Origin: Prosthecobacter sp.
GTDB lineage: Bacteria > Verrucomicrobiota > Verrucomicrobiia > Verrucomicrobiales > Verrucomicrobiaceae
Length of the DNA: 64,000 bases
Direction: 5' to 3'
Assembly (NCBI RefSeq): GCF_034366625.1
Contig: NZ_JAXMIH010000007.1
Span: forward strand, 62,001-126,000
Shown here: positions 41,926 through 49,616 of the stretch, in pieces
How the letters are laid out: every line of letters begins with the position of its first letter
How positions within the stretch are numbered: position 1 is the stretch's first letter
Notes under the pieces: generated by a model
The model's database searches: none
What the model saw: the letters and a program-made list of their open reading frames with translations, nothing else
What the model was told of the DNA's origin: nothing
Position numbers and translations under genes: made by a program

Positions 41926-43439
41926 TTCGTGCCTCCTTTCGCTTTCAGCCACGCGCTTAGCGCTTTCACGTTCTGCGTGAAGTCGAGGCTGTAGATCACG
42001 CCGCCGGTGGGCTTTTGCTTTTTGCCGTTCGCATCGCGCATGACGCCGCGTTCATCGTCGGTGACGGGCCAGGAGCCGTTGGGGGCTTGTTCTTTGAGGA
42101 TGGTGGCGATGTCGGCGTCGGTGGGCGGGGAGGACCAGCGTTCTTTTTCGGTGCGGGGGAAGGTGACTTTTTCTCCACGGGCGATCTGGCTGCCGGTGGC
42201 TTGCAGGGCGTCGAGTTCGCTGTCCCAGACCCAGCCGTAGTTGGAGGAGGCTTTTTTGTCGGAGTAGGTCAGCTCGAAGCCTTTGCCGCCGGGGCCGCGC
42301 TCGAAGTAGAGGGGCTTGTTGGTATTGAGTTCGTAGAAGCGGGCGAGCTTGTTGCCGGGCAGCAACACCGTGCGCAGATACGGGATGGCTTTGGCGACGG
42401 GCGGGAGATATTTTTTATCACCCGTGGCGGCGGTGAGCTTCAGCAGCGCCCACATGGCGGCCTGGCTTTCGCGACCGCTGATGGCGGTGGGCTCGAACTG
42501 GCGGCTCCACACGGGCTGCATCTCGGCGTTGTATTGCTGGCCCCAGGCGGGCTGCGGATCGGGCATCTGGGCGGTGACGAGGAAATCGCCGCCGCGTTTC
42601 GCCGCGTCGAGGCATTTTTGATCGCCGCGAAGCTCCCAGGCGAGCAGCAGCGTGCTCATGAGCGTGGCGTGCGTGTTGTCATTGAGCACATAGCAGCCGC
42701 TGAAGTCCTTCGGCCACTTGCGCGGCCAGTCGGCGGGGTAGTTGCCGGGCTTGATCGGATACTTGTCCGCAGGCGGAGGCGATGTGGGCGCGTCGTCGAA
42801 ATTCGCGCTCCAACCGCCCGCCGGATACTGCGTCATGATGATCGTGTGCAGCGCGAAGTCGGCGGCTTCTTTGATCTCTGCATCCTTGCCGCCGAGCGCG
42901 TGATCCACACGCACGAGCAGGCGCGTGGCGGCCTGGGAGACATCGTCGTCATAAGTGGAGTAGTTGTTTTTTTCCTGACGACGCCAGTTATGCCAGCCAG
43001 CCTCGCGGGTGGCGGTTTGCGGTCGTGGAATGAGCTTTCCGTCCGAATCACGGCGATAGAGCTTCGATTCGCGGCCTTTGGCATCGAAGTGGCCCGAGTA
43101 GTCCCAACCACCCGAGGCGAGCTGCGTGCGCGAAACACATCGAGCGGCCTCCACGGCGGCTGCCAGGCACTTTTCATCCTTCGTGGCCTCATAAGCATCC
43201 AGCATCGCCATCGCGACGGCAGGCGTCCCCGGCGGCTGAATCCAGACCGTGTCCGGGCCGGGAATGCCTTCCGCTTCACGCAGCGTGAAGTCAGCGCTGT
43301 AGCGATAGACGTAGCCGCCGTGGGCCGCCGCTTTGGCGTGGTAGAAGGAGACGGCCTTGATCAATACCGAACTCACCTCGGCTGGCGAAGCCGCACCAAC
43401 TTGGAAGGCGACTGACAGGAAAATGAAAATGCGGTGCAT
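41922..43439 (-). CDS. Pectate lyase (PL10-like), secreted
   Basis: 505 residues with signal peptide MHRIFIFLSVAFQVGA. The alpha/alpha toroid of polysaccharide lyase family 10 is suggested by ASGGWDYSG, MTQYPAGGWSANFDD, YVLNDNTHATLMSTLLLA, PAWGQQYNAEMQPVWSRQFEP and AISGRES, matching the usual order in Pel10-type enzymes. It would cleave polygalacturonate by beta-elimination outside the cytoplasm. Start of an operon with the DUF1549/DUF1553 gene (ATGA overlap) and DUF1501. Nine bases follow the small membrane protein gene. Sequence is longer at the C-terminus than the core domain. Confidence 0.82.
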   Translation of the reverse strand: MHRIFIFLSVAFQVGAASPAEVSSVLIKAVSFYHAKAAAHGGYVYRYSADFTLREAEGIPGPDTVWIQPPGTPAVAMAMLDAYEATKDEKCLAAAVEAARCVSRTQLASGGWDYSGHFDAKGRESKLYRRDSDGKLIPRPQTATREAGWHNWRRQEKNNYSTYDDDVSQAATRLLVRVDHALGGKDAEIKEAADFALHTIIMTQYPAGGWSANFDDAPTSPPPADKYPIKPGNYPADWPRKWPKDFSGCYVLNDNTHATLMSTLLLAWELRGDQKCLDAAKRGGDFLVTAQMPDPQPAWGQQYNAEMQPVWSRQFEPTAISGRESQAAMWALLKLTAATGDKKYLPPVAKAIPYLRTVLLPGNKLARFYELNTNKPLYFERGPGGKGFELTYSDKKASSNYGWVWDSELDALQATGSQIARGEKVTFPRTEKERWSSPPTDADIATILKEQAPNGSWPVTDDERGVMRDANGKKQKPTGGVIYSLDFTQNVKALSAWLKAKGGTK

Positions 43440-43447
43440 CGGAAATT

Positions 43448-44101
43448 CTAGTTCTCTGAGTTGTTATCCTTAGCGACGAAAACGCGAAAAATGCTCCCAA
43501 CGTCCTCTTTGCGATGTGTTGGCAGATTACTCGGAAAAAAATGAGGGAACCAAGTGTTACCACACCAATACTGTATGCGAGACTCACCAACATAGCCGCA
43601 TGGGAATGCGGGATCCGACGTGGCTGCAAATTTTAGCGGTGTTTTTTTGTAGCCGAGCAAAGCCTGGACTCGATCAGGAGGAAATTGGTTCATTTCGGCA
43701 ACAAAGGTCACTCCACGCAGTATGTGCCTTGAGCCATCAGTGGCGATGAGAACGTTTGGGGGGGCCACGCGATCCAGTGTCAGTGGTGATTCGATCAAAG
43801 GGCGATTGTCTTTAAGTGCTGGCTGTCCAAGAAGTTTAAAACCTGCCAAATGACAGCCTATTATAACAACTGCGACAAGCAATGGTGCCGCAGCCAACAA
43901 CCTCGGCCTTAATCTTAGCGATAGCCGAACTCCCCAAAAGGCGACAAAACCAAGCCAGACGATTTCTGCCATGAGAATCATGCCCAGCACCAAGATCGCC
44001 AGAGAAATCACCAACGGTGCTATGCTGCGCCCCGAAAGCCTTTCGCCAATCAACAGAATGATTAGCAAGGCGAATGCAATCAAGATGATGACGCCGTCCA
44101 T
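43448..44101 (-). CDS. Membrane protein of unknown function
   Basis: 217 residues. Three hydrophobic segments in the first 90 residues (VIILIAFALLIILLI, LVISLAILVLGMILMAEIVWLGFVAFW, LLAAAPLLVAVVIIG) are followed by a soluble domain of about 120 residues with no recognised motif except two well separated cysteine pairs (FPCG, YWCG). Base composition is lower in GC than its neighbours (hand-counted lines near 52-55%), so it may be a recent arrival. It lies 32 bases from the M56 peptidase gene, eight bases before the pectate lyase, all on the minus strand. I cannot assign a function. Confidence 0.6.
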   Translation of the reverse strand: MDGVIILIAFALLIILLIGERLSGRSIAPLVISLAILVLGMILMAEIVWLGFVAFWGVRLSLRLRPRLLAAAPLLVAVVIIGCHLAGFKLLGQPALKDNRPLIESPLTLDRVAPPNVLIATDGSRHILRGVTFVAEMNQFPPDRVQALLGYKKTPLKFAATSDPAFPCGYVGESRIQYWCGNTWFPHFFPSNLPTHRKEDVGSIFRVFVAKDNNSEN

Positions 44102-44133
44102 GACAGAGGGGGCTATGGTGAGTGTGCTCTAAA

Positions 44134-45894
44134 TTACTCCGTCTTGATGCCCACGTTCTTGTTCCCGTTGTCGCGGACGGCATCGACGATTTCGTGGAGG
44201 GATTTGAGCGGGGTGTCGGGATCGCCGGAGACGACGACTTTGGCACCGGGGTGGTCGGGGAGGAAGGTGCTGAGGTGGCCGCGGATGCCGCTGAGGGGCT
44301 GCTTTTCGCCGTTGATCAGGACCGTGTCGCCGCTGGCGGCGACGTGCATGGTGATGACCTCACTGCTTTTCACGGAGGCGGAGTCGCCTTCGCCTTTGCG
44401 TGTCTTGGTGCCACCTTCACCGTCGCGTGAACCCGTGCGAGGTTTTTCGCCATCACGCTCGCCAGTGCGCGGCTTCTCACCATCGCGTTCGCCGGTTCTG
44501 GGTTTCTCGCCGTCCTTCATGCCGGGTTTGCGGGAGCCTTCGCCATCGCCGCTGCCAGGTTTCTTGACTCCGCCTTCACCATCGCGGGCACCGGGCTTCT
44601 TGGTGCCTTCGCCGTCACCGGTGCCGGGCTTTTTGACTCCGCCTTCGCCATCGCGAGCGCCGGGTTTCTTGGTGCCGCCGTCACGTTCAGCGGAAGGTTT
44701 GCCGCCCTCGCGTTCGCCATCACCGGTTTTCTTCATGCCGCCTTCGCCTTCGCGGGTGGCGGGCTTTTTGCCAGGAGTCTCGGAGTCGCCGGACGCGGCG
44801 GTTTTTTTGAGGGTTTCACCTTCGCGGACTTTCGGCGGGACTTCTTTTTCCTGCGCACGGGCAGTGGTGAAAGAGTAACAAACGAGGACGCTGAGCGTGA
44901 GGACGAGCAGCGCGTGGAGCCAGGGCTGGCGGGTGGTTGGGTGCGTGATCATGAGAATGCGTTGACGCAGGGTGGGATGGTTACGCACACATGGAGCCAA
45001 CCCTGCAATGGCCGGTGGTGCGAAAAAGGTCTCTTGTATGCGGAGGAGGGTGTGTCCGTAGTCCAGACGCTCGGCGGGCGAGAGCAGCGCGAGCGCCCCG
45101 GCATCGCAACGCAGCTCACGGTCCGCCTGGAAGCGTGACACAACAAACCACACGAGCGGATTGAACCAATGCAGCGCCTGCACGGCGATGGCGGCCCAGT
45201 TCCAGAGCAGATCACGCTGCTTCACATGCAGCAACTCATGCAGCACGACATGGCGCAGGCTGCGGTCATCAAAACGCGACTCCCAGTCCTCCGGCAGCAG
45301 CAGCTTTGGCCTGCGGACGCCGACCATGGCTGGCGTGGTGCCTCCTGGCATGAGGAGGATGCTCACAGGCATTTTGACACCAGCTTTCTGCGCGAGGCTG
45401 GCAACGAGGGCGCGAAGGTATGGGGATGTGGCGCGAGGACGACGGCGCAGAACGGCGTCGAAGAGGCGCTGGCGAAGAAGGGCAGCGAGGATCACGGAAG
45501 CAGCACCCGTGAGCCAGATCGCGAGGAGGATCAGGTTTCCAGAAAGGATTCCCGCAGATTCAGAAAACCCGCCGATTGATTCAGAAGCATTCATCTGCGG
45601 GTTTTCTGAATCTGTGGGAAAAACGGATTCAGAGCCATGCACAGGGGCGATTATATTCGTGGACGAGACAGTCTGGACCACCTCCTCAGCCTGAAGCCAG
45701 CCGCCGAGGCCGAAGCCTGCGGGAATGAAGGCGGGCAGCATGAGCTTCATACCGACGAGCATCCAAAGGCCGATGCGCCACGCGGGACTCAAGCGCGTAC
45801 CGAGCATCAGGCGCAGGCCGAGCACAGCGAGAATCAAGATGCTGGCCTCAAGGGAGGTGCGCAGGAGCCAGTGGAGGAGGGCGTCGGTGCTCAT
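44134..45894 (-). CDS. BlaR1-like M56 metallopeptidase with repeat linker and ExbD/TolR-like C-terminal domain
   Basis: 586 residues. Four transmembrane segments surround the zinc protease site: HELLH at 219-223 with Glu260 in FQADRELRCD, the M56/BlaR1 signature. After the last membrane helix (about 328-346) comes a 165-residue linker of short charged repeats (DGEGGVKKPG and DGEKPRTGER units). The final 75 residues (ITMHVAASGDTVLINGEKQ, then VVVSGDPDTPLKSLHEIVDAV, NKNVGIKTE) have the pattern of the ExbD/TolR periplasmic domain. The penicillin-binding sensor domain of BlaR1 is absent. BlaI lies upstream on the same strand. Presumably senses an envelope signal and cleaves BlaI; the ligand is unknown. 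Confidence 0.8.
   Translation of the reverse strand: MSTDALLHWLLRTSLEASILILAVLGLRLMLGTRLSPAWRIGLWMLVGMKLMLPAFIPAGFGLGGWLQAEEVVQTVSSTNIIAPVHGSESVFPTDSENPQMNASESIGGFSESAGILSGNLILLAIWLTGAASVILAALLRQRLFDAVLRRRPRATSPYLRALVASLAQKAGVKMPVSILLMPGGTTPAMVGVRRPKLLLPEDWESRFDDRSLRHVVLHELLHVKQRDLLWNWAAIAVQALHWFNPLVWFVVSRFQADRELRCDAGALALLSPAERLDYGHTLLRIQETFFAPPAIAGLAPCVRNHPTLRQRILMITHPTTRQPWLHALLVLTLSVLVCYSFTTARAQEKEVPPKVREGETLKKTAASGDSETPGKKPATREGEGGMKKTGDGEREGGKPSAERDGGTKKPGARDGEGGVKKPGTGDGEGTKKPGARDGEGGVKKPGSGDGEGSRKPGMKDGEKPRTGERDGEKPRTGERDGEKPRTGSRDGEGGTKTRKGEGDSASVKSSEVITMHVAASGDTVLINGEKQPLSGIRGHLSTFLPDHPGAKVVVSGDPDTPLKSLHEIVDAVRDNGNKNVGIKTE
44400..44790 (-). repeat. Tandem short repeats encoding the linker of the M56 peptidase
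   Basis: Degenerate 15- to 30-base units, read on the minus strand, encode GARDGEGGVKKPG-like and DGEKPRTGER peptides; three almost identical copies of the latter sit at 44410-44520. Such arrays change length by slippage, so linker length may vary between strains. Coordinates are approximate. Confidence 0.7.
45551..45618. repeat. Palindromic repeat within the M56 peptidase coding region
   Basis: Left arm 45551-45572 and right arm 45597-45618 are complementary at 21 of 22 bases. The element is read in frame as residues near 92-115 (SENPQMNASESIGGFSESAG), in the extracytoplasmic loop between the second and third membrane segments. It has the look of a palindromic element inserted without breaking the gene. 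Confidence 0.7.
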
Positions 45895-45915
45895 GGTTGG
45901 ATGCGGTGTGTTGGT

Positions 45916-45994
45916 TTAACCACAGAGACACGATGGACGCAGAGGTCGGAATTCTGAGTGCTGTTCTCTGTGTTCATCGTGCCTCTGTGGTTAA
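45916..45994. repeat. Palindromic repeat, CCACAGAG-type, 29-base arms
   Basis: Left arm 45916-45944 and right arm 45966-45994 pair at about 26 of 29 positions, with ends TTAACCACAGAG. It fills most of the 126-base gap between blaI (ends 46021) and the M56 peptidase gene (starts 45894). Related to the element at 39850. It may reduce read-through from blaI or shape mRNA stability. Confidence 0.75.
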
Positions 45995-46020
45995 AAAGAA
46001 TGGAGTGGTGGCGCGTAAGG

Positions 46021-46425
46021 CTACTTTTTGAGCTTCTTCTCGGCTTCGGCGAGCATCTGACGAAGGGCGGTGAGGTCATCTTTCGACACTTCTTCCCGCT
46101 CCATCATCCCCGCTACGAATGGCGTGAGGCGGCCGTTGAAGACGCGATCGAGGAAACTGACGCTCTCCTCATGCTGACACTGATCCTGGGCCACGGCGGG
46201 CGAGTAGCGGAACTCGCGGCCCACAGCCTCGACCGCCAGGGCGCCTTTGTCGGTAAGGCGGCGAATGAGCGACTGCACTGTGCGCGGCTTCCAAGCCAGA
46301 CGGCCTTCGAGATCCTTTACCACTTCGGCCAGAGTGCTCGTGCCGCGCTCCCAAAGCACCTTCATCACCGTCCATTCGGCGTCGGAGATTTTGGGGGAGG
46401 GTGGTGTTTCGGGACGGCGTGCCAT
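46021..46425 (-). CDS. blaI: BlaI/MecI/CopY family transcriptional repressor
   Basis: 134 residues, the standard size. An N-terminal winged helix (ISDAEWTVMKVLWERGTSTLAEV, then KPRTVQSLIRRLTDKGAL) is followed by the helical dimerisation region ending SKDDLTALRQMLAEAEKKLKK. These repressors bind dyads and are released when a BlaR1-type protease is activated, and the M56 gene is downstream on the same strand. Two dyads of GGATTACA type sit 7-46 bases upstream of its start, so it most likely represses itself and its partner, and perhaps the divergent murA. Resistance to beta-lactams is not implied: no beta-lactamase is present. Confidence 0.9.
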   Translation of the reverse strand: MARRPETPPSPKISDAEWTVMKVLWERGTSTLAEVVKDLEGRLAWKPRTVQSLIRRLTDKGALAVEAVGREFRYSPAVAQDQCQHEESVSFLDRVFNGRLTPFVAGMMEREEVSKDDLTALRQMLAEAEKKLKK

Positions 46426-46431
46426 GGTGGT

Positions 46432-46471
46432 GGATTACAGATGTGATCCACGGATTACGCATGTAATCCGT
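46432..46471. promoter_or_regulatory. Two adjacent dyads, probable BlaI operators, between blaI and murA
   Basis: Dyad 1 at 46432-46449 reads GGATTACA-GATGTGATCC (one mismatch pair). Dyad 2 at 46450-46471 has perfect 9-base arms ACGGATTAC and GTAATCCGT around GCAT. Both contain the ACA/TGT-like core seen in MecI/BlaI sites. They are 7 bases upstream of blaI and about 94 upstream of the murA ATG. A minus-strand -35-like TTGCCA at 46474-46479 would put the blaI -10 inside dyad 2. Confidence 0.7.
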
Positions 46472-46564
46472 GTTGGCAAATACTTTTTTCAAACAGCCAT
46501 TCTCTGCCTCGGAAACCGAAGAAGCGCTTGCCACTGCGCCATTCCGCAGCACAAAGCCTGCAAC

Positions 46565-47827
46565 ATGGAAAAACTCATCGTTCACGGCGGCGCTCCGCTG
46601 AAAGGTCGCATCAACATCAGCGGATCGAAGAACTCGTCGCTGCCCATCCTCGCTGCCACGCTGCTCACGAAGGACACCTGCACCATTCGACGTGTGCCTG
46701 ACCTCTCGGACACGAATTACATGCTGCAAATTCTTGGCGAACTCGGTGCCGAGGTCGAACGTGCTAGCGGTGTCGTCGTCGTCAAAGCAGAGAAGATCAA
46801 ATCCGTCGCGCCTTACGACCTCGTGCGCAAAATGCGCGCTTCCATCTGCGTGCTCGGACCGCTCACAGGCCGTTTGAAAAAATGTACCGTCTCCTTGCCC
46901 GGTGGCTGCGTCATCGGCGACCGTCCGGTTGATTTGCATCTCAAGGGCCTCGAAGCGCTCGGCGCACAGATCACCGTGGAAGGCGGCGACATCTTTGTGA
47001 ACGCCAAAAAAGGCTTCAAAGGCGGCCCGATGAACCTCATGGGCAAACATGGCTCCACCGTGCTCGGCACCGACAACGTCATGATGGCCGCCGTGCTCGC
47101 CAAAGGCACCACCATCATCGAAGGCGCTGCCGCCGAGCCGGAAGTCGAAGACCTTGCCAATTTCCTCATCAAAATGGGTGCGAAGATTCAAGGCGCGGGC
47201 ACCAACCGCATCGTCATCGAAGGCGTGAAGGAACTCCACGGCGCGGAGCACATCGTCATCCCGGATCGCATCGAGGCCGGAACCTTCCTCGTGGCCGGGG
47301 CGATGCTTGGTGACGGCGTCACTTTGAAGCGTGTCATGCCGGAGCACATGAAATCCGTCACCGATGCGATGATCAAATGCGGCTTCCCGTTGGAGATCAC
47401 GAAGGACAGCATCACCGTGCGCCCGAACCCGAACGCCAAGGGCTTCGACCTCACCACGCTCTGCTATCCCGGCTTCCCCACCGACATGCAGGCGCAGTTC
47501 TGCGCTCTCGCCTGCGTCATCAATGACACCAGCACGATCACCGAGACCATCTTCCCGCAGCGCTTCATGCATGTGGCTGAAATGAACCGCATGGGCACCA
47601 AGATCGAGATTCAAGGCGCAACCGCGCGCATTCGTGGCGGTGAGAAGATGAAAGGCGCACCCGTCATGGCTTCCGATCTGCGTGCTTCTGCGGCGCTCGT
47701 GCTCGCCGGTCTCGTTGCCGAGGGTAAAACCGAGATCAATCGTCTCTACCACATTGATCGTGGCTACGAGCACCTGGATGACAAACTGGCGGCGCTCGGT
47801 GCGCAGTTGGAACGCGTGCAAGGTTAA
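46565..47827 (+). CDS. murA: UDP-N-acetylglucosamine 1-carboxyvinyltransferase
   Basis: 420 residues from the ATG at 46565; the frame is open upstream but across the BlaI operators. It makes the first committed step of peptidoglycan synthesis, transferring enolpyruvate to UDP-GlcNAc in the cytoplasm. [25 protein letters not shown] and [15 protein letters not shown] match MurA, and [18 protein letters not shown] holds the active-site cysteine to which fosfomycin binds. The 3' end converges with the LysR gene and overlaps it by four bases. It is divergent from blaI, across a 139-base gap with two operator-like dyads, so it may be under BlaI control. Confidence 0.95.
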   Translation: MEKLIVHGGAPLKGRINISGSKNSSLPILAATLLTKDTCTIRRVPDLSDTNYMLQILGELGAEVERASGVVVVKAEKIKSVAPYDLVRKMRASICVLGPLTGRLKKCTVSLPGGCVIGDRPVDLHLKGLEALGAQITVEGGDIFVNAKKGFKGGPMNLMGKHGSTVLGTDNVMMAAVLAKGTTIIEGAAAEPEVEDLANFLIKMGAKIQGAGTNRIVIEGVKELHGAEHIVIPDRIEAGTFLVAGAMLGDGVTLKRVMPEHMKSVTDAMIKCGFPLEITKDSITVRPNPNAKGFDLTTLCYPGFPTDMQAQFCALACVINDTSTITETIFPQRFMHVAEMNRMGTKIEIQGATARIRGGEKMKGAPVMASDLRASAALVLAGLVAEGKTEINRLYHIDRGYEHLDDKLAALGAQLERVQG

Positions 47828-48684
47828 GGAATCAGTTTCAGCAAAGCTTGGGCGGCGGGCGAGAGCACGCTGTCCTTCTGCCACACGGCAGCGATCTGGC
47901 GCTGCATCTTCGGTTCACGAATTGTGATCGCTTGAATGGTCTTGGGCAGATTTCCGGCGGCCAATTGCGGCACGATGGCTAAGCCGAGACCTACCGCTAC
48001 CAACGCACGCACCGTTTCGAGTTCGCCACTCTCACAGGCGATGCGCGGCTCGAACCCGGCCTTGCGGCAGGTTTCCAGCGCGGTGTCACGCGCACGGCCT
48101 TTGTAGAAGATGAAGGATTCCGCCGCGAGTTTCTTCAACAGCACTTCCTTCGGCTTCGCCAGCGCATGCGACTTCGCGACGAGCAGCACGAACGGTTCGG
48201 TGATGATCGTCCGCGTCTCAAACGCCGCTTTGCTGGCCGGGAGTTGAAGAAAACCGACATCGGCCAGACCGGATTCGACGCTGGCAGCCACGCGCTCGGA
48301 ACTGTCCTCGATCAATTGCACCTCCACCTTGTCATGCAGCCTGCTGAAACTGCGAATGACCTCCGGCAGCAGGCAGGCGCTCACGCTTGGGATGGCGGCA
48401 ATGATCAGTTTGCCGCCGCGAAGCTGCGCCACATCGGAAACGATGGCCTTCGCCGCCTCGGCTTGAGTGAGCAGCGCCTCCGCACGCGGCAAGAAGGCTT
48501 TCCCGGCGGCAGTGAGTTGAACTTCTTTGCGACCACGAATGAACAAGGCAGTTCCAAGCTCCGCTTCGAGATTCTTCATCTGCTGACTCAAAGCCGGCTG
48601 CGCCATGTGTAAACGCTCCGCCGCCCGCGTAAAACTGCGCTGCCGGGCGATCTCGATGAAGTAGCCGAGTTGGTAGAGTTCCAT
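47824..48684 (-). CDS. LysR family transcriptional regulator
   Basis: 286 residues. The N-terminal winged helix is textbook LysR (YQLGYFIEIARQRSFTRAAERLHMAQPALSQQMKNLE), followed by a substrate-binding domain of two Rossmann-like lobes. It overlaps murA by four bases at its 3' end and is divergent from the sugar isomerase gene at 48753, which it probably controls together with the oxidoreductase at 49617. In the 68-base gap two CGAGCATC copies are 22 bases apart. The inducer is unknown. Confidence 0.9.
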   Translation of the reverse strand: MELYQLGYFIEIARQRSFTRAAERLHMAQPALSQQMKNLEAELGTALFIRGRKEVQLTAAGKAFLPRAEALLTQAEAAKAIVSDVAQLRGGKLIIAAIPSVSACLLPEVIRSFSRLHDKVEVQLIEDSSERVAASVESGLADVGFLQLPASKAAFETRTIITEPFVLLVAKSHALAKPKEVLLKKLAAESFIFYKGRARDTALETCRKAGFEPRIACESGELETVRALVAVGLGLAIVPQLAAGNLPKTIQAITIREPKMQRQIAAVWQKDSVLSPAAQALLKLIP

Positions 48685-48687
48685 GAT

Positions 48688-48717
48688 CGAGCATCAGTAT
48701 TTCCAATCCCGAGCATC
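48688..48717. promoter_or_regulatory. Direct repeat CGAGCATC, 22-base spacing, in the LysR/isomerase gap
   Basis: Copies at 48688-48695 and 48710-48717, two helical turns apart on the same face. It is four bases upstream of the LysR gene start and 36 bases upstream of the isomerase start, so it fits a LysR-type binding region, though the typical T-N11-A dyad is not obvious. Confidence 0.3.
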
Positions 48718-48752
48718 GTAAAATCATCTTTTTCTTATGAGTGGTCGCTGCC

Positions 48753-49580
48753 ATGATCGTTCCCATGCGCCGACTTTGCGTCCACACCATCACCACCAAG
48801 CCCCTGAGCATCGAGGAATGCCTCGTGCAGTTTCCCAAGCGCGGCGTGACCGGCATCACGATCTGGCGGCAAGCGCTCGAAGGCCGTGATTTGAGCACGG
48901 TGAAGCGCCAGACGAGCGAAGCGGGCCTCGAAGTCGTCAGTTTGTGCCGTGGCGGCTTTTTTCCGGCCACATCGGCTGCTGCGAGGCAAACCGCCATCGA
49001 CGACAATCTGAAAGCCATCGAGCAGGCACACGCGATTGGCGCTCCGCTGATCGTGTTGGTCTGTGGGGCCGTTCCAGTCCAGTCTCTTCTCGAATCTCGG
49101 AAACAGATCACGGATGGCATCGCTGCGGTGCTGCCTGCGGCGGAGAAAGCGGGTGTGAAACTCGCCATCGAGCCGCTGCATCCGATGTATGCGGATGATC
49201 GCAGCGCGGTGAACACGATGCGGCAGGCACATGAGATTTGTGATGCACTCGGTTCGCCGAAATCCCTCGGCATTGCCGTGGATGTGTATCACGTCTGGTG
49301 GGATCCCGAATTGAAGGCGCAAATCGATCTTGCCGGCAAAACGGGCCGCTTGCATGCCTTTCACATCTGCGATTGGAAGACACCGACCACTGATCTCCTT
49401 AATGATCGCGGTTTGATGGGCGAAGGCTGCATCAACATCCGCGAAATCAGCGACTGGGTGGACGCCACCGGCTTCACCGGCCATCGCGAAGTCGAAATCT
49501 TCTCCAACAAATGGTGGAGCGTCGATCAAAACGACTTCCTCGACCAAATCGCCACCAGTTACTCGCAGCTCTACTCTTGA
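48753..49580 (+). CDS. Sugar phosphate isomerase/epimerase (AP endonuclease 2-like TIM barrel)
   Basis: 275 residues from the ATG at 48753; a GTG at 48741 and an ATG at 48765 are alternatives. Expected metal ligands: Glu in LAIEPLHP, Asp/His in AVDVYHVWWD, His in AFHICDW and Glu in HREVEIFS. The fold is that of xylose isomerase-like proteins acting on sugars or inositols. It is divergent from the LysR gene, and 36 bases upstream of a Gfo/Idh/MocA gene, a frequent pair in inositol or keto-sugar pathways. Cytoplasmic; substrate not determined. Confidence 0.85.
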   Translation: MIVPMRRLCVHTITTKPLSIEECLVQFPKRGVTGITIWRQALEGRDLSTVKRQTSEAGLEVVSLCRGGFFPATSAAARQTAIDDNLKAIEQAHAIGAPLIVLVCGAVPVQSLLESRKQITDGIAAVLPAAEKAGVKLAIEPLHPMYADDRSAVNTMRQAHEICDALGSPKSLGIAVDVYHVWWDPELKAQIDLAGKTGRLHAFHICDWKTPTTDLLNDRGLMGEGCINIREISDWVDATGFTGHREVEIFSNKWWSVDQNDFLDQIATSYSQLYS

Positions 49581-49616
49581 CCCCAACTTGACCAACCCTT
49601 GACCTCTTAACACACC

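Noticed and set aside
40867-41994. 375-codon plus-strand frame opposite the DUF1549/DUF1553 gene
   Set aside because: DUF1549 and DUF1553 motifs on the minus strand settle the coding direction.
42015-43415. Long open frame on the plus strand (466 codons) opposite the pectate lyase gene
   Set aside because: It is the complement of a well-supported PL10-like gene; the predicted protein is glycine/valine/arginine-rich without motifs, as expected for antisense of GC-rich DNA.
44400-44790. Possible CRISPR-like array from regularly spaced repeats
   Set aside because: The units are in-frame codons of the M56 peptidase linker, unequal in length, with no spacers and no cas genes.
46021-46425. Beta-lactam resistance system
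   Set aside because: BlaI and an M56 protease are present, but there is no beta-lactamase or PBP2a gene and the sensor lacks the penicillin-binding domain.
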